DNA of 64,000 bases from Aphrocallistes beatrix (GCA_963281255.1 OY725496.1:2976001-3040000); one strand, 5' to 3'. Shown: positions 11,523 to 22,984, counted from the stretch's first letter. Made by a program: numbers and translations. The notes: generated from the sequence alone by a model not told the origin.

Positions 11523-11975
11523 TCCTGTATTTATTTAATCGGCTTCGACCGCATCCCTAGTCAAAATTTACCATTCTACTGTGAGGCCTGATTTGAGTAG
11601 GCCATGGTTCAACCATCTACCGCATCCCTAGTCCAAAGTCCTCAAGTTACCCTTTGGACTTGTGTGTAGTAGACATATGGCTATACCATAGCCCTCTGTA
11701 TATAAGGGCTGCCATCTAAATTTCAAAAATGGACCAGGGATGCGGTCGAAGATGGTTGAACTAATACATGATCTGCCTAAAATCATTAACGACGCAGAAT
11801 AGAACTTCGGAATGTATTACTAGTATATGTAATTATGATGTCAAAGTATCCATATCCGTTGTTAAAATTTAGATCAGTCATCATATGATTGCGCAATAGG
11901 TTATATTTGGGACAAATTTAGTGATTTTCAGAGACATTTAAGGGCACTTTAGGTGTTTTTATTAAAAATTTTATC

Positions 11976-12296
11976 GGTCACCTGCTCAACGCGGCCAGCG
12001 GCCACCCATTTGCAGTCCCTTACTGACCCAAAAACTGTGTACAACGGCCATCATCTGTCTATAATGGCCACTATCTGTCTATAACGACCATCAAATTTTT
12101 CACCTTTTTATGTGTTTATGACAGAACCTGTTACGAACGATAAACAAGTTTCATTATATTACTTCAAGTAATAGATTCTAAAAGCTTGATATTCATTTCA
12201 CTACGTTGATACCTTTTGGGGATTAAGACAATCACCTGTATATAACGGCCAATTTTGTTCAGTCCCTTGGGTGGCCGTTATATACAGGTTCCACTG
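11976..12296. mobile_element. Tigger-like MITE, second copy
   Basis: The same family as 1-190 and 19251-19695. The left part has been eroded (it starts within the ggtcacctgctcaac segment) and the right end ggttccactg is followed by TA at 12297. It contains repeated phrases of the form 'ctgtctataa(t/c)g(g/a)cca'. Confidence 0.75.
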
Positions 12297-12771
12297 TATA
12301 TATATATATATATATATATATGTAACGAATTGATTGAAGAAACTGTCAAGCCCAGAAAGCTGATTTTTGGCATGTGGGAGTCTTTAGGCTATCATGGAAT
12401 TATGACGTCATTTTCACATTTTTAAAAGTTAAGCAATACAGTTATTCGAGCATAACTCAGCCATTATAGGGGATAGAAGGCTGAAATTTTAATAGAATCT
12501 GTATACTAACATCTCTCACATATAATGCAACTAGCATCAAAAAACGATGACTCATCACTTTGTTATGACGTCATCATTATTCATCAAAATTTTAATATTT
12601 GATAAATTTGGTGATTTTTCGAGTGATATTGATTTTAACAGTAGGACAAACGGTTTTAGAGAAGTTATCTAGCTTAAAATTAATCAATGTGACCCCAGGC
12701 GACCGAAGGGAGCCTCTGGCGGACACTTTGTGTCCGCCAGCCGCGCAGCGCAAGCAAGCGAAGCGCGCTTG
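12297..12771 (+). mobile_element. Helitron-like element, subfamily A, copy 3
   Basis: It starts within a (TA)n tract (12297-12321); the first bases of the family are replaced by the MITE junction. It ends in the full tail cgcgcagcgcaagcaagcg and hairpin, followed by T. A segment around ggctatggctcc is deleted relative to copy 1. TGACGTCA lies at 12403-12410 and 12566-12573, and TGACTCA at 12548-12554. Confidence 0.65.
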
Positions 12772-13835
12772 TTTTATATAAAAACACTTAGAAGTGCCCT
12801 TAAATGGCCTCTGAAAATCACTAAATTTGTCCCAAACATAACCTATTGCGCAATCATATGATGACTAATCTAAATTTTAGCAACGGATATGGATACTTTG
12901 ACATCATATTTACATATACTGGTCATACATTTCGATGCTCTATTCTGCGTCGTTAATGATTTTAAGCAGATCATGTATTAGTTCAACCATCTTCGACCGC
13001 ATCCCTGGTCCATTTTTGAGATTTAGATTCCAGGCCTTATGTACAGAGGGCTATGGCTATACTAACTTCAATTTTTCCAAAATGTAATTAATTAATCTGA
13101 TAGTTCTGGTCTCTCTACGACCAGATCTTATTCCATATTGAACATTTGATGGGATACTTTGTCTTAGACTAAGAGAATCAAGTTCTGATTTATTTTGACT
13201 TTACAGAGTAATTATTTTTGATCATTTTAATTCCACTTTTAGCTAGCATTGTGCTCACATTATTGGCAATCCCTAAAACACTTATTATCACGACTCCAGC
13301 TGTTCTCTTGTAACTTCTTTCCTTTCTTTCCGTGAGTTATTTTTGAATTAAATAAGATATGTATGTGTTCAAATTTTTATAAATGTATCATTCCATCATA
13401 AATCGACCAATGCTTCCCGCATGAAAATCTTCGATTAGCCTAATATTTTACCCAAACTTTACCCTATATGTTATGAAAATTTACCAAATGTGAGCTTTCA
13501 ATTCCTTTTGGTTAGAATGTTATACCCTATCTAGTTTCAACGATTTTTTATGATCGTACACTTATTATTTAGAGTTCCCCTTCCTTAAATTGAACATATT
13601 TTCCTGACGCCTTTGCCTAAATGTATTATTAATTTTTCTAAATGATAAGTAGGATTATTTGTTCAAAATGCACCAAAACCGATTGTCTATGCTCATGTGT
13701 TTATGTGCTATAGCTATCCTCTTAAAGTCCAAACCTTTCTTTATAAATTGCCATTCTTCAAAGAAAAATAAGTCGGCTTTCCCAATGTTTTATCTTTAAT
13801 TTCTTCACAGCTTACTGTACTATAATACGAATGGT

Positions 13836-14198
13836 GGACACTTCGTCGCCGGATATTTCGTCCCGGACTTTTCGTCGCTCGGACATTTTTAACATTAGTT
13901 ACCGGACAACGGGTAGCGGAACTTTCGTCACTGGAATTTTCGTTCTCTGAAATACCCCTTTCGCACCTACTTATTTTTCAATCAAAAGCCCTCATTTTCA
14001 CCCTTCATACCACTCCAAAAGCCTCAACTTCCGTTACTTCTCGTTGGTACCCGCTTATTTAGTCTCTGATTAATGAGGCGAAATTCCCGTGAAACATAGA
14101 CGAAAATTACGATACACATTGTCCGGCAACTAATTTTCAGAGGACGAAATGTCCGGCGACGAAATGTCTGAGCGACGAAGTGTCCGAATACCCTATAA
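13836..14198. repeat. MITE with GACACTTCGTCGC termini
   Basis: The left end ggacacttcgtcgccgga is complementary to the right end gcgacgaagtgtcc, and the cttcgtc/gacgaaa phrase recurs inside both ends. It lies within the left arm of the fold-back element and is absent from the right arm, so it is a younger insertion. Exact ends and target duplication are unclear. Confidence 0.65.
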
Positions 14199-14786
14199 CA
14201 CATGTACTTGGTATATTCTGATTTTTGTCTCTTAGTTTTGATTTCACGGTATTTTCATAGCATTAAAGGTTTATCACATTTTATGGTAAAATTACACTAA
14301 TTATTTGCATGATGACTACCCACATAATCTTGAAAACACTTTTTTTTAAAAGCTGCTTCTACTCAAAATTAATTATATTTTAGCAGTCAAACTGAATTGA
14401 AATTTTAATTGATGACAAACAACTTACTATTAAATTTCAAAAGTCAGCATTCAAATTTTCAGTTGTTAGTTAATGGAATTTTACCATAAAATGTGAAAAA
14501 AACTTTTAATGCTATGAAAATACCATCAAAATCAAAACTAAGATACAAAAATCAGAATATACAAGTACCAAGTACATGTGTTATAGTATAGTAAGCTGTG
14601 AAAAAATTAAAGATAAGACATTGGAAACGCCGACTTATTTTTCTTTGAAGAAGGCAATTTATAAAGAAAATTTTTTACTTTAAGAGGCTATAGCACCTAA
14701 ACACATGAACATAGGCAATCGGTTTTGAAACTTTTGATGCATTTTGAACAAACCATCCTACTTATCATTGAGAAAAATTAACAATA

Positions 14787-15267
14787 CACTAACCGGACAA
14801 AAGTATTTGCACACTTCATTATCTCACTTGCATTTAATACTAAAATGGGTCTATCCATGAAGATTAAAACTCCTAAACGGGAAGTGATACAACTATTCGG
14901 GTTTCAAATTCGAAATCTTCGCATTCGAATTAGTTATTGCAGGAAATTTCTAATCAATTATTAATTCCCAAAGTTTTCAAATCATCAATCACTGCCACTT
15001 TGTGCCACATATGTCCATTTTTATCACTATATACATGATGGTGATGTACTACCTCTTGTGTCACAAGTTGATAATTTTACTAATTGGGTTGAGCAATTTA
15101 TTTAGAAATCTTCAACTATTACTAATTCGAATGTGAAGATTCTGAATCTTAAATCAGACTCCTAATAGCTATTAGAGTTTGAATACTTTCCCTTCATGAA
15201 AAGAGCCAATTTAGTACTATTTGTATGGGGAATAATATAGTGTACAAATACTTTTGTCCGGTTAGTG
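14787..15267. mobile_element. Tc1-like palindromic MITE (481 bp)
   Basis: Ends CACTAACCGGACAAAAGTAT and complement are flanked by TA (14785-14786, 15268-15269). It sits in the right arm of the fold-back element and is missing from the left arm. Same family as 8160-8639; the centre again contains a gtgccac/gtggcac-type pair. Confidence 0.85.
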
Positions 15268-15475
15268 TACATTTGGGCAAATGGATCAAGAAAAAAAATC
15301 GTTAAACTAGATAGGCTATAACTTTCTATCCAAAAGGAAATGAAAGCTCCCATTAGGTAAATTTTCATAAAACAAATAGGGTAAAGTTTGGGTAAAATAT
15401 TAGGCTAATCGGAGATTTTCATGCGGGGACCAAAGCTAGAATTGGTCGAATTACAATGGAATGACCTAAATGCGA

Positions 15476-16101
15476 GATGAAATGGTGAAAGATCCCAAAT
15501 TGCCAATTGTTTCTCTCCAAATTTTCTAACCTGTAACCTGTCGCAGGGACAACTGTTCTCCCGACTCCTGTTCTAGGACAAAAGTCTTCTCACTCTCCCC
15601 AACTTTCTATTGATAATTCACAATAGCGACCTGTCCCTGTAGTAGACTGTCCGGAGACAACCTACTACGAAGTAACATCTCCAGGGTCGAGTTTCTTCCG
15701 TAGTAGGTTGTCTCCCAGACAGTTTACTACAGAGCGCAAGTTAATTCGGTAGACCACAGGTTGATTCTGAGCCAGTCATGTGAAAATCGAGTCAATATTT
15801 GTAAGTATGTATATCGAATGAATACACCAAGGCACTAACCATACTTTCTTGAGTTTAGCCACTGCTCAAGCGTAATCTATCCTTAATAATAAGCAAAGGA
15901 ATCATCCAAGGTTGAAAACGATCAAACCTGATATCAGTATTCGTACGGAATACCATACCTATCAACCATTCGGGGATTCCATTTGCAGCGCTCCGTCCAG
16001 GAATCCAGAATTTTATTCCATTTGTCCAGGGATATTTCGGTTGAAGCAAATATATCGTATACAACTTCATTAGACATATAATTGAGAACATTTCAATTAT
16101 A
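15476..16101. other. No recognised gene; one unassigned minus-strand ORF
   Basis: Two phrases describe a local inverted repeat: gtagtagactgtc/gacagtttactac and acaacctactacg/cgtagtaggttgt (about 15640-15735). A 78-codon minus-strand frame at 15855-16091 contains KYPWTNGIKFWIPGRSAANG. It looks more protein-like than random sequence but I do not recognise it, and a potential donor (gtatgg) interrupts it. It may be an exon or a relic. Confidence 0.3.
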
Positions 16102-16587
16102 TCCTTACTATTAAAATTCGATTAATGTATATATGTGTATATATATATATATATATGTAACGAATTGATTGAAGAAACTGCCAGGCGTAGAAAGCTGATT
16201 TTTGGCATGTGGGAGTTTTTTGGCTATGGCTCCAGTAAGTTCTGAGCTCAGAGCAAAATGTCGACTCATCATGGAATTATGACGTCATTGTCACATTTTT
16301 AAAAGTTAAGCAACACAGTTATTCGGGCATAACTCAGCCATTATAGGAGATAGAAGGCTGAAATTTTAATAGAATCTGTATACTGACATATTACACATAT
16401 GGTACAACTCTCATCCAAATATGATGACTCATCACTCTGTTATGACGTCATCATTACTAATCAAAAAATTTTAAAAATTGATAATTTTGGTGTTTTTTCG
16501 AGTGATATCGATTTTAAATCTAAGATGGACATATTTAGCGATGATATCCCCGCCAGCCGCGCAGCGCAAGCAGGCGAAGCGCGCTTG
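16102..16587 (+). mobile_element. Helitron-like element, subfamily A, copy 4
   Basis: It starts TCCTTACTATTAAAATTCG after A and ends in gcgcagcgcaagcaggcg with hairpin, followed by T. The stretch between gatgatatc and ccgccagccgc is shortened. TGACGTCA lies at 16280-16287 and 16443-16450, and TGACTCA at 16425-16431. Confidence 0.65.
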
Positions 16588-18296
16588 TAATTCTATAATC
16601 TGGAAGGCAAAACATATATTAATTCATTCTTGTGTCCAGGGTATCGAGGACACACCCAATATTCGTAATATGGGTAGTTTCATTTACTGAAAACTGTTTT
16701 TTAAATTGCATACAGCCATACACCTTTATTTAGAACTTTTTTTAAGCTTTCAAAAATCCCGAGTGCACTTTTATTCATCATTCCACAGTTCCTCCTTAGA
16801 TTATTCGTAGATAAGAAACACAATACGTATAGGGTATTTTGCGAACGAGCCAATTTTTAAAAATATTTACCAAACAAGATCATGTCCAGGGCCGGGATAT
16901 GAGCAAAGATCCAGAGGATATTTACTTTTTGATCTTTCCATGGCTGACAGAAACTAAAATAATACATTAGTTCCATATTTGGAATTAACCAAATACTATA
17001 TTTAGATAAATTTACTTCTTGCCCAACAGATAAATCTGGCAGCAAACAATATTATATCAATCGACTCCAAATGAATCCAACGCATTCGAAATTCAAAAAG
17101 AAAAAATACACCTTCGATTTTCAGGAATTGATTTTAAGGGATTTTGAGAACTATCAAAACAATTCAATCTGACATATTTGAAATGCTTAAGACATAATTA
17201 CACCGGAGAAATGAGATACCCAGTGGAAGCTCTCAGTGGAGAGATTAAGGGAAGCCAGAAAAATCGCATTTAAAGGAATATTACTGACTATATTAGACTA
17301 ATATAGTCAGTAATATTCCTTTAAATGCAATCAAATACCTACATTTAACAAGATATCTCTGAGAGAAGCTCAAATAGATTATATTTAAGTACATATTTGT
17401 ATTTTAAAAATATGACGCAAGATAGCAAAGAGCTGGCATCATCATCCTATTTGGGTACAATTTTGCAACCAATACAATTTTTAAGAAATTCTATGATAGA
17501 TCGAATTCCAAATCCTTAAAATTAATATCATATTGAAAAATGTCGGTGTGTCAAAATGCCACTTCTACTTTGTCTGATAAAGTTCGATCAAATGGTTCAA
17601 TTTGCTTGAAAACTCATATGTACCATCAATTTTTCAAAAGAATTAGAAGAATTTGGACTATAAGTTTAGTAAAGATATCGGAACGACTAAACTTATCTAG
17701 CACCCTGTCTTTATTGTATTTCTATGCATGTACGTATTAATATTTTATCTAGGTTTATCAATTTCTTCAACGATGCTCCAGAACCATTCTAGCTACACTC
17801 TTGTAAGGATAATTCTAATAAATTTAAACATTTTAGTGTGCACGCCTAATTGTCTTTACAAAATTTGGTATTAAAGAACCCTATATATTGTAATTGTTCT
17901 GACTTGATTTTTTGCGTAATTTGATAACTATCGGTTTTATTGGCATTAAATTCGCTTTGTTCACTTGCACTGGGAGCTGGTGAGCACTTGGCAATCCGCA
18001 TCTGATGCCCTGCGGGTTCATGATAAAAACTGAATAATATCATCCGCCTTATTGGGTCGCTCTGTCATCTCTTCTTCCCCATGATCTTATACCTACTACG
18101 AGGGGTACTCAGTATGTTTTGAGCCTAGAGTACGTAGTAGCTTTCGTTTGATTGCGTCGAAAATTCTCAGGATTATTCATTCAACTATTCTTATCTTTTG
18201 ATTTGAGTCGAGTTCAATAGACTAAGTCCCTAAATATTTTGCCTTAATCAGTAAATCAAAATAGCAGGTAAAGTAATTATAACAAGAATAAGTACA
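16588..18296. other. No recognised gene; contains a perfect palindrome
   Basis: No coding region is supported. A 62-codon minus-strand frame (16857-17045, containing QPWKDQKVNILWIFAHIPAL) is unassigned and ends by a possible donor gtaaat. 17266-17328 is a perfect 63-bp palindrome (separate entry). 17846-18043 (minus) is an ORF without recognisable similarity. Confidence 0.35.
17266..17328. repeat. Perfect 63-bp palindrome (31-bp arms, 1-bp centre)
   Basis: Each arm begins or ends gcatttaaaggaatattact; the centre is the A at 17297. I checked all 31 arm positions by eye and found no mismatch. There is no loop for a pre-miRNA hairpin. It could extrude as a cruciform, or be a very young palindromic insertion or an assembly artefact. 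Confidence 0.9.
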
Positions 18297-18766
18297 ATCA
18301 TAGCCTACTCAATATAATGCCTCACAGTAGGCTGAAAATTATGGACTAGGGATGAAGTAGTAGCCGATTGAAATAATACATTATTAATTAACCTAAAATC
18401 GTTAACCATGCAGAATAGACCTTATTAATTAAGAAAGTATTTCCAGCATATAGTATAAACATGAAGGAAGAGTACATATGTCTGTTGATAAAATTTTGAT
18501 TACCCATCATATCATTGCGCAACAGGTCATTTTAATGACAATTTTGCGATTTTCTAAGCTGTTTTAAGCCTACTTCTAAATGTTATTAATGTAGAATTTT
18601 TGTTTAGAACCTAGATTGGTACTAGTTGATTTGAAAAATTTAGAATTTTTCAATAAACTGTTGTTACATTCCTGCGTTGCTATGGTGAAGCATTTTGGTC
18701 AGTTTGAGCCATATCCTGCAAACTGTAATAACTAGGTCTTCAAATTTGATCGTATTTGATAAGCAA

Positions 18767-19240
18767 CAAGCGCGCTTCGCGGGTGGCGGGCACTTTGTGT
18801 CTGCCGGAGACGCCTTTTTGGCGCATAGGAGCACATAGATTAATTATATGGTATATAGTAGCTCCAAATACGTTTGTCTAACTGTTCTACTCAAAATCAC
18901 TCGAAAAATCGCAAAATTTGTCAATTCGTCATTTTTGATGCGTGATAATGACGTTATAACAGAGAGATGATTCATCATGTTTTGATGATAGTTGTATCGT
19001 ATTTGAGATATATTTATATATACAATCTATTAAAATTTCAACATTCTAACATCTAAAATAGCTGAGTTATAGTCGAAAAACTGAAATTTCTTAGTATAAT
19101 AATGACGCCATAATCCCTATGATGAGTCGACATTTTTGTCTGAGGTCAGAACTTAGTGGAGCCATAGCCAAAAGACTCCCACATGCCAAAAATCAGTTTT
19201 CTGGTCCTGGCAGTTTCTTCAATCAATTCGTTGCAAGGTA
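18767..19240 (-). mobile_element. Helitron-like element, subfamily A, copy 5 (reverse)
   Basis: The hairpin end caagcgcgcttcg is at the left and the family's gaattgattgaagaaactg segment at the right, next to (TA)n. Both CRE palindromes are mutated in this copy (gacgtt, gacgcc). The bounding A at 18766 is the T that follows the hairpin in the family orientation. Confidence 0.6.
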
Positions 19241-19250
19241 TATATATATA

Positions 19251-19695
19251 CAGTGGAACCTGTATATAACGGCCACCCAAGGGACTGGACAAAATTGGCC
19301 GTTATACACAGGTGGCCGTTATATACAGGTGTTGTATTAATCCTCAAAATGTATCAACGTAGTGAAATGAATATAAAAGTTTTTAGAAATCTATTACTTG
19401 AAGTAATATAATGAAACTGTTTATCGTTCGTAACAGGTCCTGTCATAAACACATAAAAAGGTGGCAAAAGTGATGGCCATTATAGACAGGTAGTGACCAT
19501 TATAGACAGATAGTGGCCGTTATACACAGTTTTTGGGTCAGTAAGGGACTGCAAATGGGTGGCCGCTGGCCGCGTTGAGCAGGTGACCGCTATACACAGG
19601 GTAAATATTATGGAATTTCGGACGGGACTGTTCAATGGTGACCGCTATAGACAGGTGACCGTTATACAGAGTGGCCGTTATAGCAGGTTCGACTG
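19251..19695. mobile_element. Tigger-like MITE, complete copy (445 bp)
   Basis: Starts CAGTGGAACCTGTATATAAC, ends with complement-type sequence gcaggttcgactg, and has TA on both sides. It inserted in the (TA)n tract of the Helitron-like element. The repeated ggccgttata(t)acaggt phrases on both strands give multiple internal short inverted repeats. This copy defines the family used for 1-190 and 11976-12296. Confidence 0.85.
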
Positions 19696-19698
19696 TAT

Positions 19699-20190
19699 AT
19701 CCTTACTATTAACACTCGATTAATGTTTATATATTTACAAGCGCGCTTCGCTTCCTTCCGCTGGGCGGCTGGCGGCACCTTGGCTCACGTAGATTAATTA
19801 TAAGGTAGATAACATCTCGAAATATGTCTGTCTTACTGTTAAATCGATATCACTCGAAAAATCATCAAATTTGTCAATTTGTAAATATTTGATGCATAAT
19901 AATGACGTCATAACAGAGTGATGAGTCATCATTTTTTGATGATAGTTGTATCATATGTTAAGAATATTAATGTACACATTCTATTAAAATTTCAGCCTTC
20001 TATAATCGATTGAAGGTTGAAATTTTAATAGAATGTGTATATTAATATTCTTCACATATGATACAACTATCATCAAAAAATGATGACTCATCACTCTGTT
20101 ATGACGTCATTATTATGCATCAAATATTTACAAATTGACAAATTTGATGATTTTTTGAGTGATATCGATTTTAGCAGTAGAAAGAGATTT
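19699..20190. repeat. Rearranged Helitron-like copy with head-to-head arms
   Basis: A forward 5' end (TCCTTACTATTAACACTCG) is followed after about 40 bp by a reversed 3' tail (caagcgcgcttcgctt). The reversed body then meets a forward body near 20008. Arms of about 190 bp are complementary (ttgatgatagttgtatcatat / atatgatacaactatcatc). TGACGTCA occurs once in each arm. Confidence 0.7.
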
Positions 20191-20632
20191 TTGAGCTATG
20201 GATTCATTTTAAGAATGTGAATATACTCTAAATTCCAGCATAACTCTATGGTCTGTGAATTTAGAAGTTTAAATTGTATTATTCACTAATAGGAAGTAAC
20301 CTATTGCCTATCAAATACAATCAATTTTGAAGACCTGGTTATTACACTTTGTAGGAAATGGCTCAAACTGTCCAAGACGCTTAACCATAGCAACGTAGGA
20401 ATGTAACAAACATTCCATTGAAGAAGCTTTTTCAAATCAACTAGTACTAATCTTGGTTTTACACAAAACCCTATATTGATATCATTTAGAAGTAGGCTTA
20501 AAACTGCACAGAAAATCGCCAAAATCAACTTTGCAACAGATATATGTACTCTGACATGCTTATATGCTGGTAATACATCCTTAAGGTCTATTCTAGTGGG
20601 TCAATGATTTCAGCTGATGAATAAATCTAAGT

Positions 20633-20990
20633 TGACTAATTCATGAATTAATGAATAATTCGAATAATTCGAATAATTCATAATTCATTAAACCTGAGAA
20701 GAATTATTGAAAAATATAAAGTTTTAGCCAAGAAAAAGTCATAAATTGTAGGGATAAATTATTCGAATAATTTTTAATTCAGGAAGTGGAAACATTGTTG
20801 TCGAGGATTGATGGATCAATGCTATAGAAAATGTTTGGAACACTTTCTATAATCTTTATTATTTAGTAATTGTTACTTTCATTTTTATCACACATGATTG
20901 ACTAATTCATACTTGAATTATGAATTATTCAAATAATTCATAATTCTTTGCCATTTTTTAATGAATTAGTCAACTTAGGAATAAATTCAT
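20633..20990. repeat. MITE with AAGTTGACTAATTCAT termini
   Basis: The left end aagttgactaattcat pairs with atgaattagtcaactt at the right. The interior is rich in gaataattcgaataattc-type repeats. It interrupts the right arm of the 2.7-kb element and is absent from its left arm. Confidence 0.65.
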
Positions 20991-21099
20991 TCTTATTACT
21001 GCATCCTTGGTTGTTTTCCTGTGAGGCATTGTATTATATTGAGTAGGCTATCGTACAATTAATATTTTTTTCGTCTTTTTTATAGACTCATCAGGTTTG

Positions 21100-21180
21100 T
21101 TCATTAAACCCGCCAATGACACGGGGTCCATTCTATTTATAGCTTGGACCCCGTATTTCTAAGGTTTCCCCGCCCAAAAT
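21100..21180 (-). promoter_or_regulatory. Palindromic GGGGTC-TATAAATAG-GACCCC cassette, copy 1
   Basis: On the minus strand it reads ggggtccaagctataaataga followed by atggacccc. The same arrangement occurs at 39500-39590 (plus) and 52560-52660 (minus), with shared flanking sequence. TATAAATAG is a strong TATA-box match. No downstream ORF is associated, so it may be the promoter of a lost transposon (solo LTR or TRIM). Confidence 0.45.
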
Positions 21181-21379
21181 GACTTAATCGGAAATGAGTT
21201 AGCAAAATCCATAGTACATTGATGGGTTAAGTTTTAAGCCTTGATGTGTTCCGTTGGTTTAGTTGTGCATGGTAATAGTTCATTCCTAATCTCCGTTTTT
21301 TGTTCGTTGTTTGCAGAACAGCAGTTTTTGCCCTCTTTTTGCGATGCATTTTTCGAAAATTCCGTTAATTCGGTTTTTA

Positions 21380-21578
21380 CTTCACCGATTGGAATTTTTA
21401 AAATATTAAAAAAGTTCGAGTTAAAAGAGGCTATAATTTTTCACGGAAACAGAAAAGCGTTCGAGATAGCGAACGGTTTTTCTATGTAAATCGAATAGTA
21501 AAACGAGGGAAAATGAAAATTTGTTCGAGATAACGAATGTTCGAGTTAACTGGCATTCGAGATAGCGGATGTTGACTG
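21380..21578. repeat. Pogo-like element, right-end fragment
   Basis: Successive phrases of the type gttcgagatagcg, gttcgagataacg, gttcgagttaac and cattcgagatagcgg, closing in atgttgactgta, are typical of pogo/Tigger ends. The left end was not found. An adjoining hairpin at about 21583-21645 (gatattggatatagtgataat and complement) lies beside it. Confidence 0.5.
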
Positions 21579-22389
21579 TAGTAGATATTGGATATAGTGA
21601 TAATGCCACTGTGAATTTTGGCAAAATTATCACTATATCCAATATCCATTGTACAATTTATGATGAATCTCTATATCTATAGGAACTCAGGAAAAAGATT
21701 AATACATTGTACGAAGATACAGCCAAGCTCTCTCGTGTTGTCAACTCAGACCGTCAAGATGATAAGAGGTTGATACTCAATTTTTAAAATTATAAAATTT
21801 CTCGGATACTGGTCCATATCCTAGTTACTATTAAAACTCGATTCATGTGTGTTTGTGGGGCATAATTTAACCGGTATCGCATCGCATTTTGTGAAGCAAA
21901 TTTGGTTCACCTGCGATGCAAAATATACTATGTATCGCTGGAATAGCGACGCTGTCCTTGATGTGACACTCCACTGTACTTATGTAATAAAGTGGGTAAA
22001 GCTTACTTCTTTGTTTGTTGTGGATGGAAATCAATTTACGATCAACAATCATATCGCTTAGCTATTGAATGCCAAATTGACTGCTAAGCAACTTTGTGTA
22101 ACTTCTATGCAATAATAAAGTGGGATAGCAATTTTGCGAATCACCGACAAAAAAGTAAATTATCCCCTGGTATATATCTAATATTAGGGTGACCCGTTTT
22201 TAATGAATTTTGTCTGATTCAGTTGCACTTTTTGTTAATTTTAGGTTAGGTATGAAAAGCTTATACTGAAAATTTTAGCTCAAAATATTAGGAATTGACC
22301 CCTGCGCACTTCGCTCGAAATTTTCTACATTGTCAAAGTACGGACAAAAGTCCCCTTTTTAGTAAATCCTAGTAAATGATGATATAGAG

Positions 22390-22586
22390 CAGTGGTCTTC
22401 AAACTGGGGTACGCGTACCCCTGGGGGTACGCGAGGCTTCTCATAGGGGTACGCGAGCTCTCTTTGAGACGAGTCTGTTAAGTATGTTATATCTCATTCA
22501 ACCATAATTTCTCCTTACTTGGGGGTGCGCGTAAAGTTCAAAAAATAGCCAGGGGGTACGCTGGGAAAAAAGTTTGAAGACCACTG
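22390..22586. mobile_element. hAT-type MITE (197 bp) with exact 8-bp target duplication
   Basis: Starts CAGTGGTCTTCAAACTGGGG, ends TTTGAAGACCACTG, and is flanked by ATATAGAG at 22382-22389 and 22587-22594. The interior contains repeats of ggggtacgcg. Confidence 0.9.
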
Positions 22587-22984
22587 ATATAGAGTGTCGA
22601 TATGCGCATATTCGAACTCAGTAAGTGTAGCGGAACAATACAAGTGGTCACTCGATAGGGTAAATACGAAATATGAGATTAGAATGTTGTTACATTCCTG
22701 CGTTGTCAAGGAAATTTTTCTTCAAATATAGTCATGTGACTCCTCAGATTTCCACAATTTTTGTGCTGAGTACGAATATAGATGTATAAAATGATTCAGT
22801 ATTAAATAAATTAATGTTAGTACCTCTGGATTAACTATTTCCTAAAGAAAAGCCATCCGAGAATTGAGGTTAGGGCGTCTATTTTAGGAGTTATGGGTAG
22901 TATATTATTCGTGTCTAGAGTTTATGTATTACAAAGAAAATCTAGATTACAAATAAAGAAGAGGCACACAAAGAAATCATAAAA

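Larger units (their letters stand above)
11680..13062. mobile_element. Long-inverted-repeat (fold-back) DNA element
   Basis: Left arm about 11680-11965 is complementary to right arm about 12783-13062; landmarks are catagccctctgta, gaccagggatgcggtcga, and gcgcaatcatatgatga on the right arm. The centre is occupied by a Tigger-like MITE (11976-12296) and a Helitron-like copy (12297-12771), both later insertions. It is related in sequence to the larger element at 18302-21048. It has no coding sequence. Confidence 0.75.
13385..15475. mobile_element. Large fold-back element (about 2.1 kb palindrome, with insertions)
   Basis: Left arm about 13385-14330 and right arm about 14445-15475 are complementary through many landmarks: cccgcatgaaaatctt/gattttcatgcgggg, gggtaaaatattaggc, aataagtcggc, catgtacttggtatattctg. 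The left arm is interrupted by a MITE at 13836-14198 and the right arm by a Tc1-like MITE at 14787-15267. Without these the element is about 1.2 kb and almost wholly palindromic. It has no coding sequence. Confidence 0.8.
18302..21048. mobile_element. Long-inverted-repeat DNA element, 2.7 kb, with nested insertions
   Basis: Left arm about 18302-18760 pairs with right arm about 20290-21048. Landmarks: tagcctactcaatataatgc at the outer left and its complement at the outer right, cattcctgcgttgctatgg / ccatagcaacgtaggaatg, and aagtaggcttaaaa. The interior is occupied by a reversed Helitron-like copy, a Tigger-like MITE and a rearranged Helitron-like copy; the right arm contains another MITE (20633-20990). 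No transposase is seen, so this is a non-autonomous relative of 11680-13062. Confidence 0.7.
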
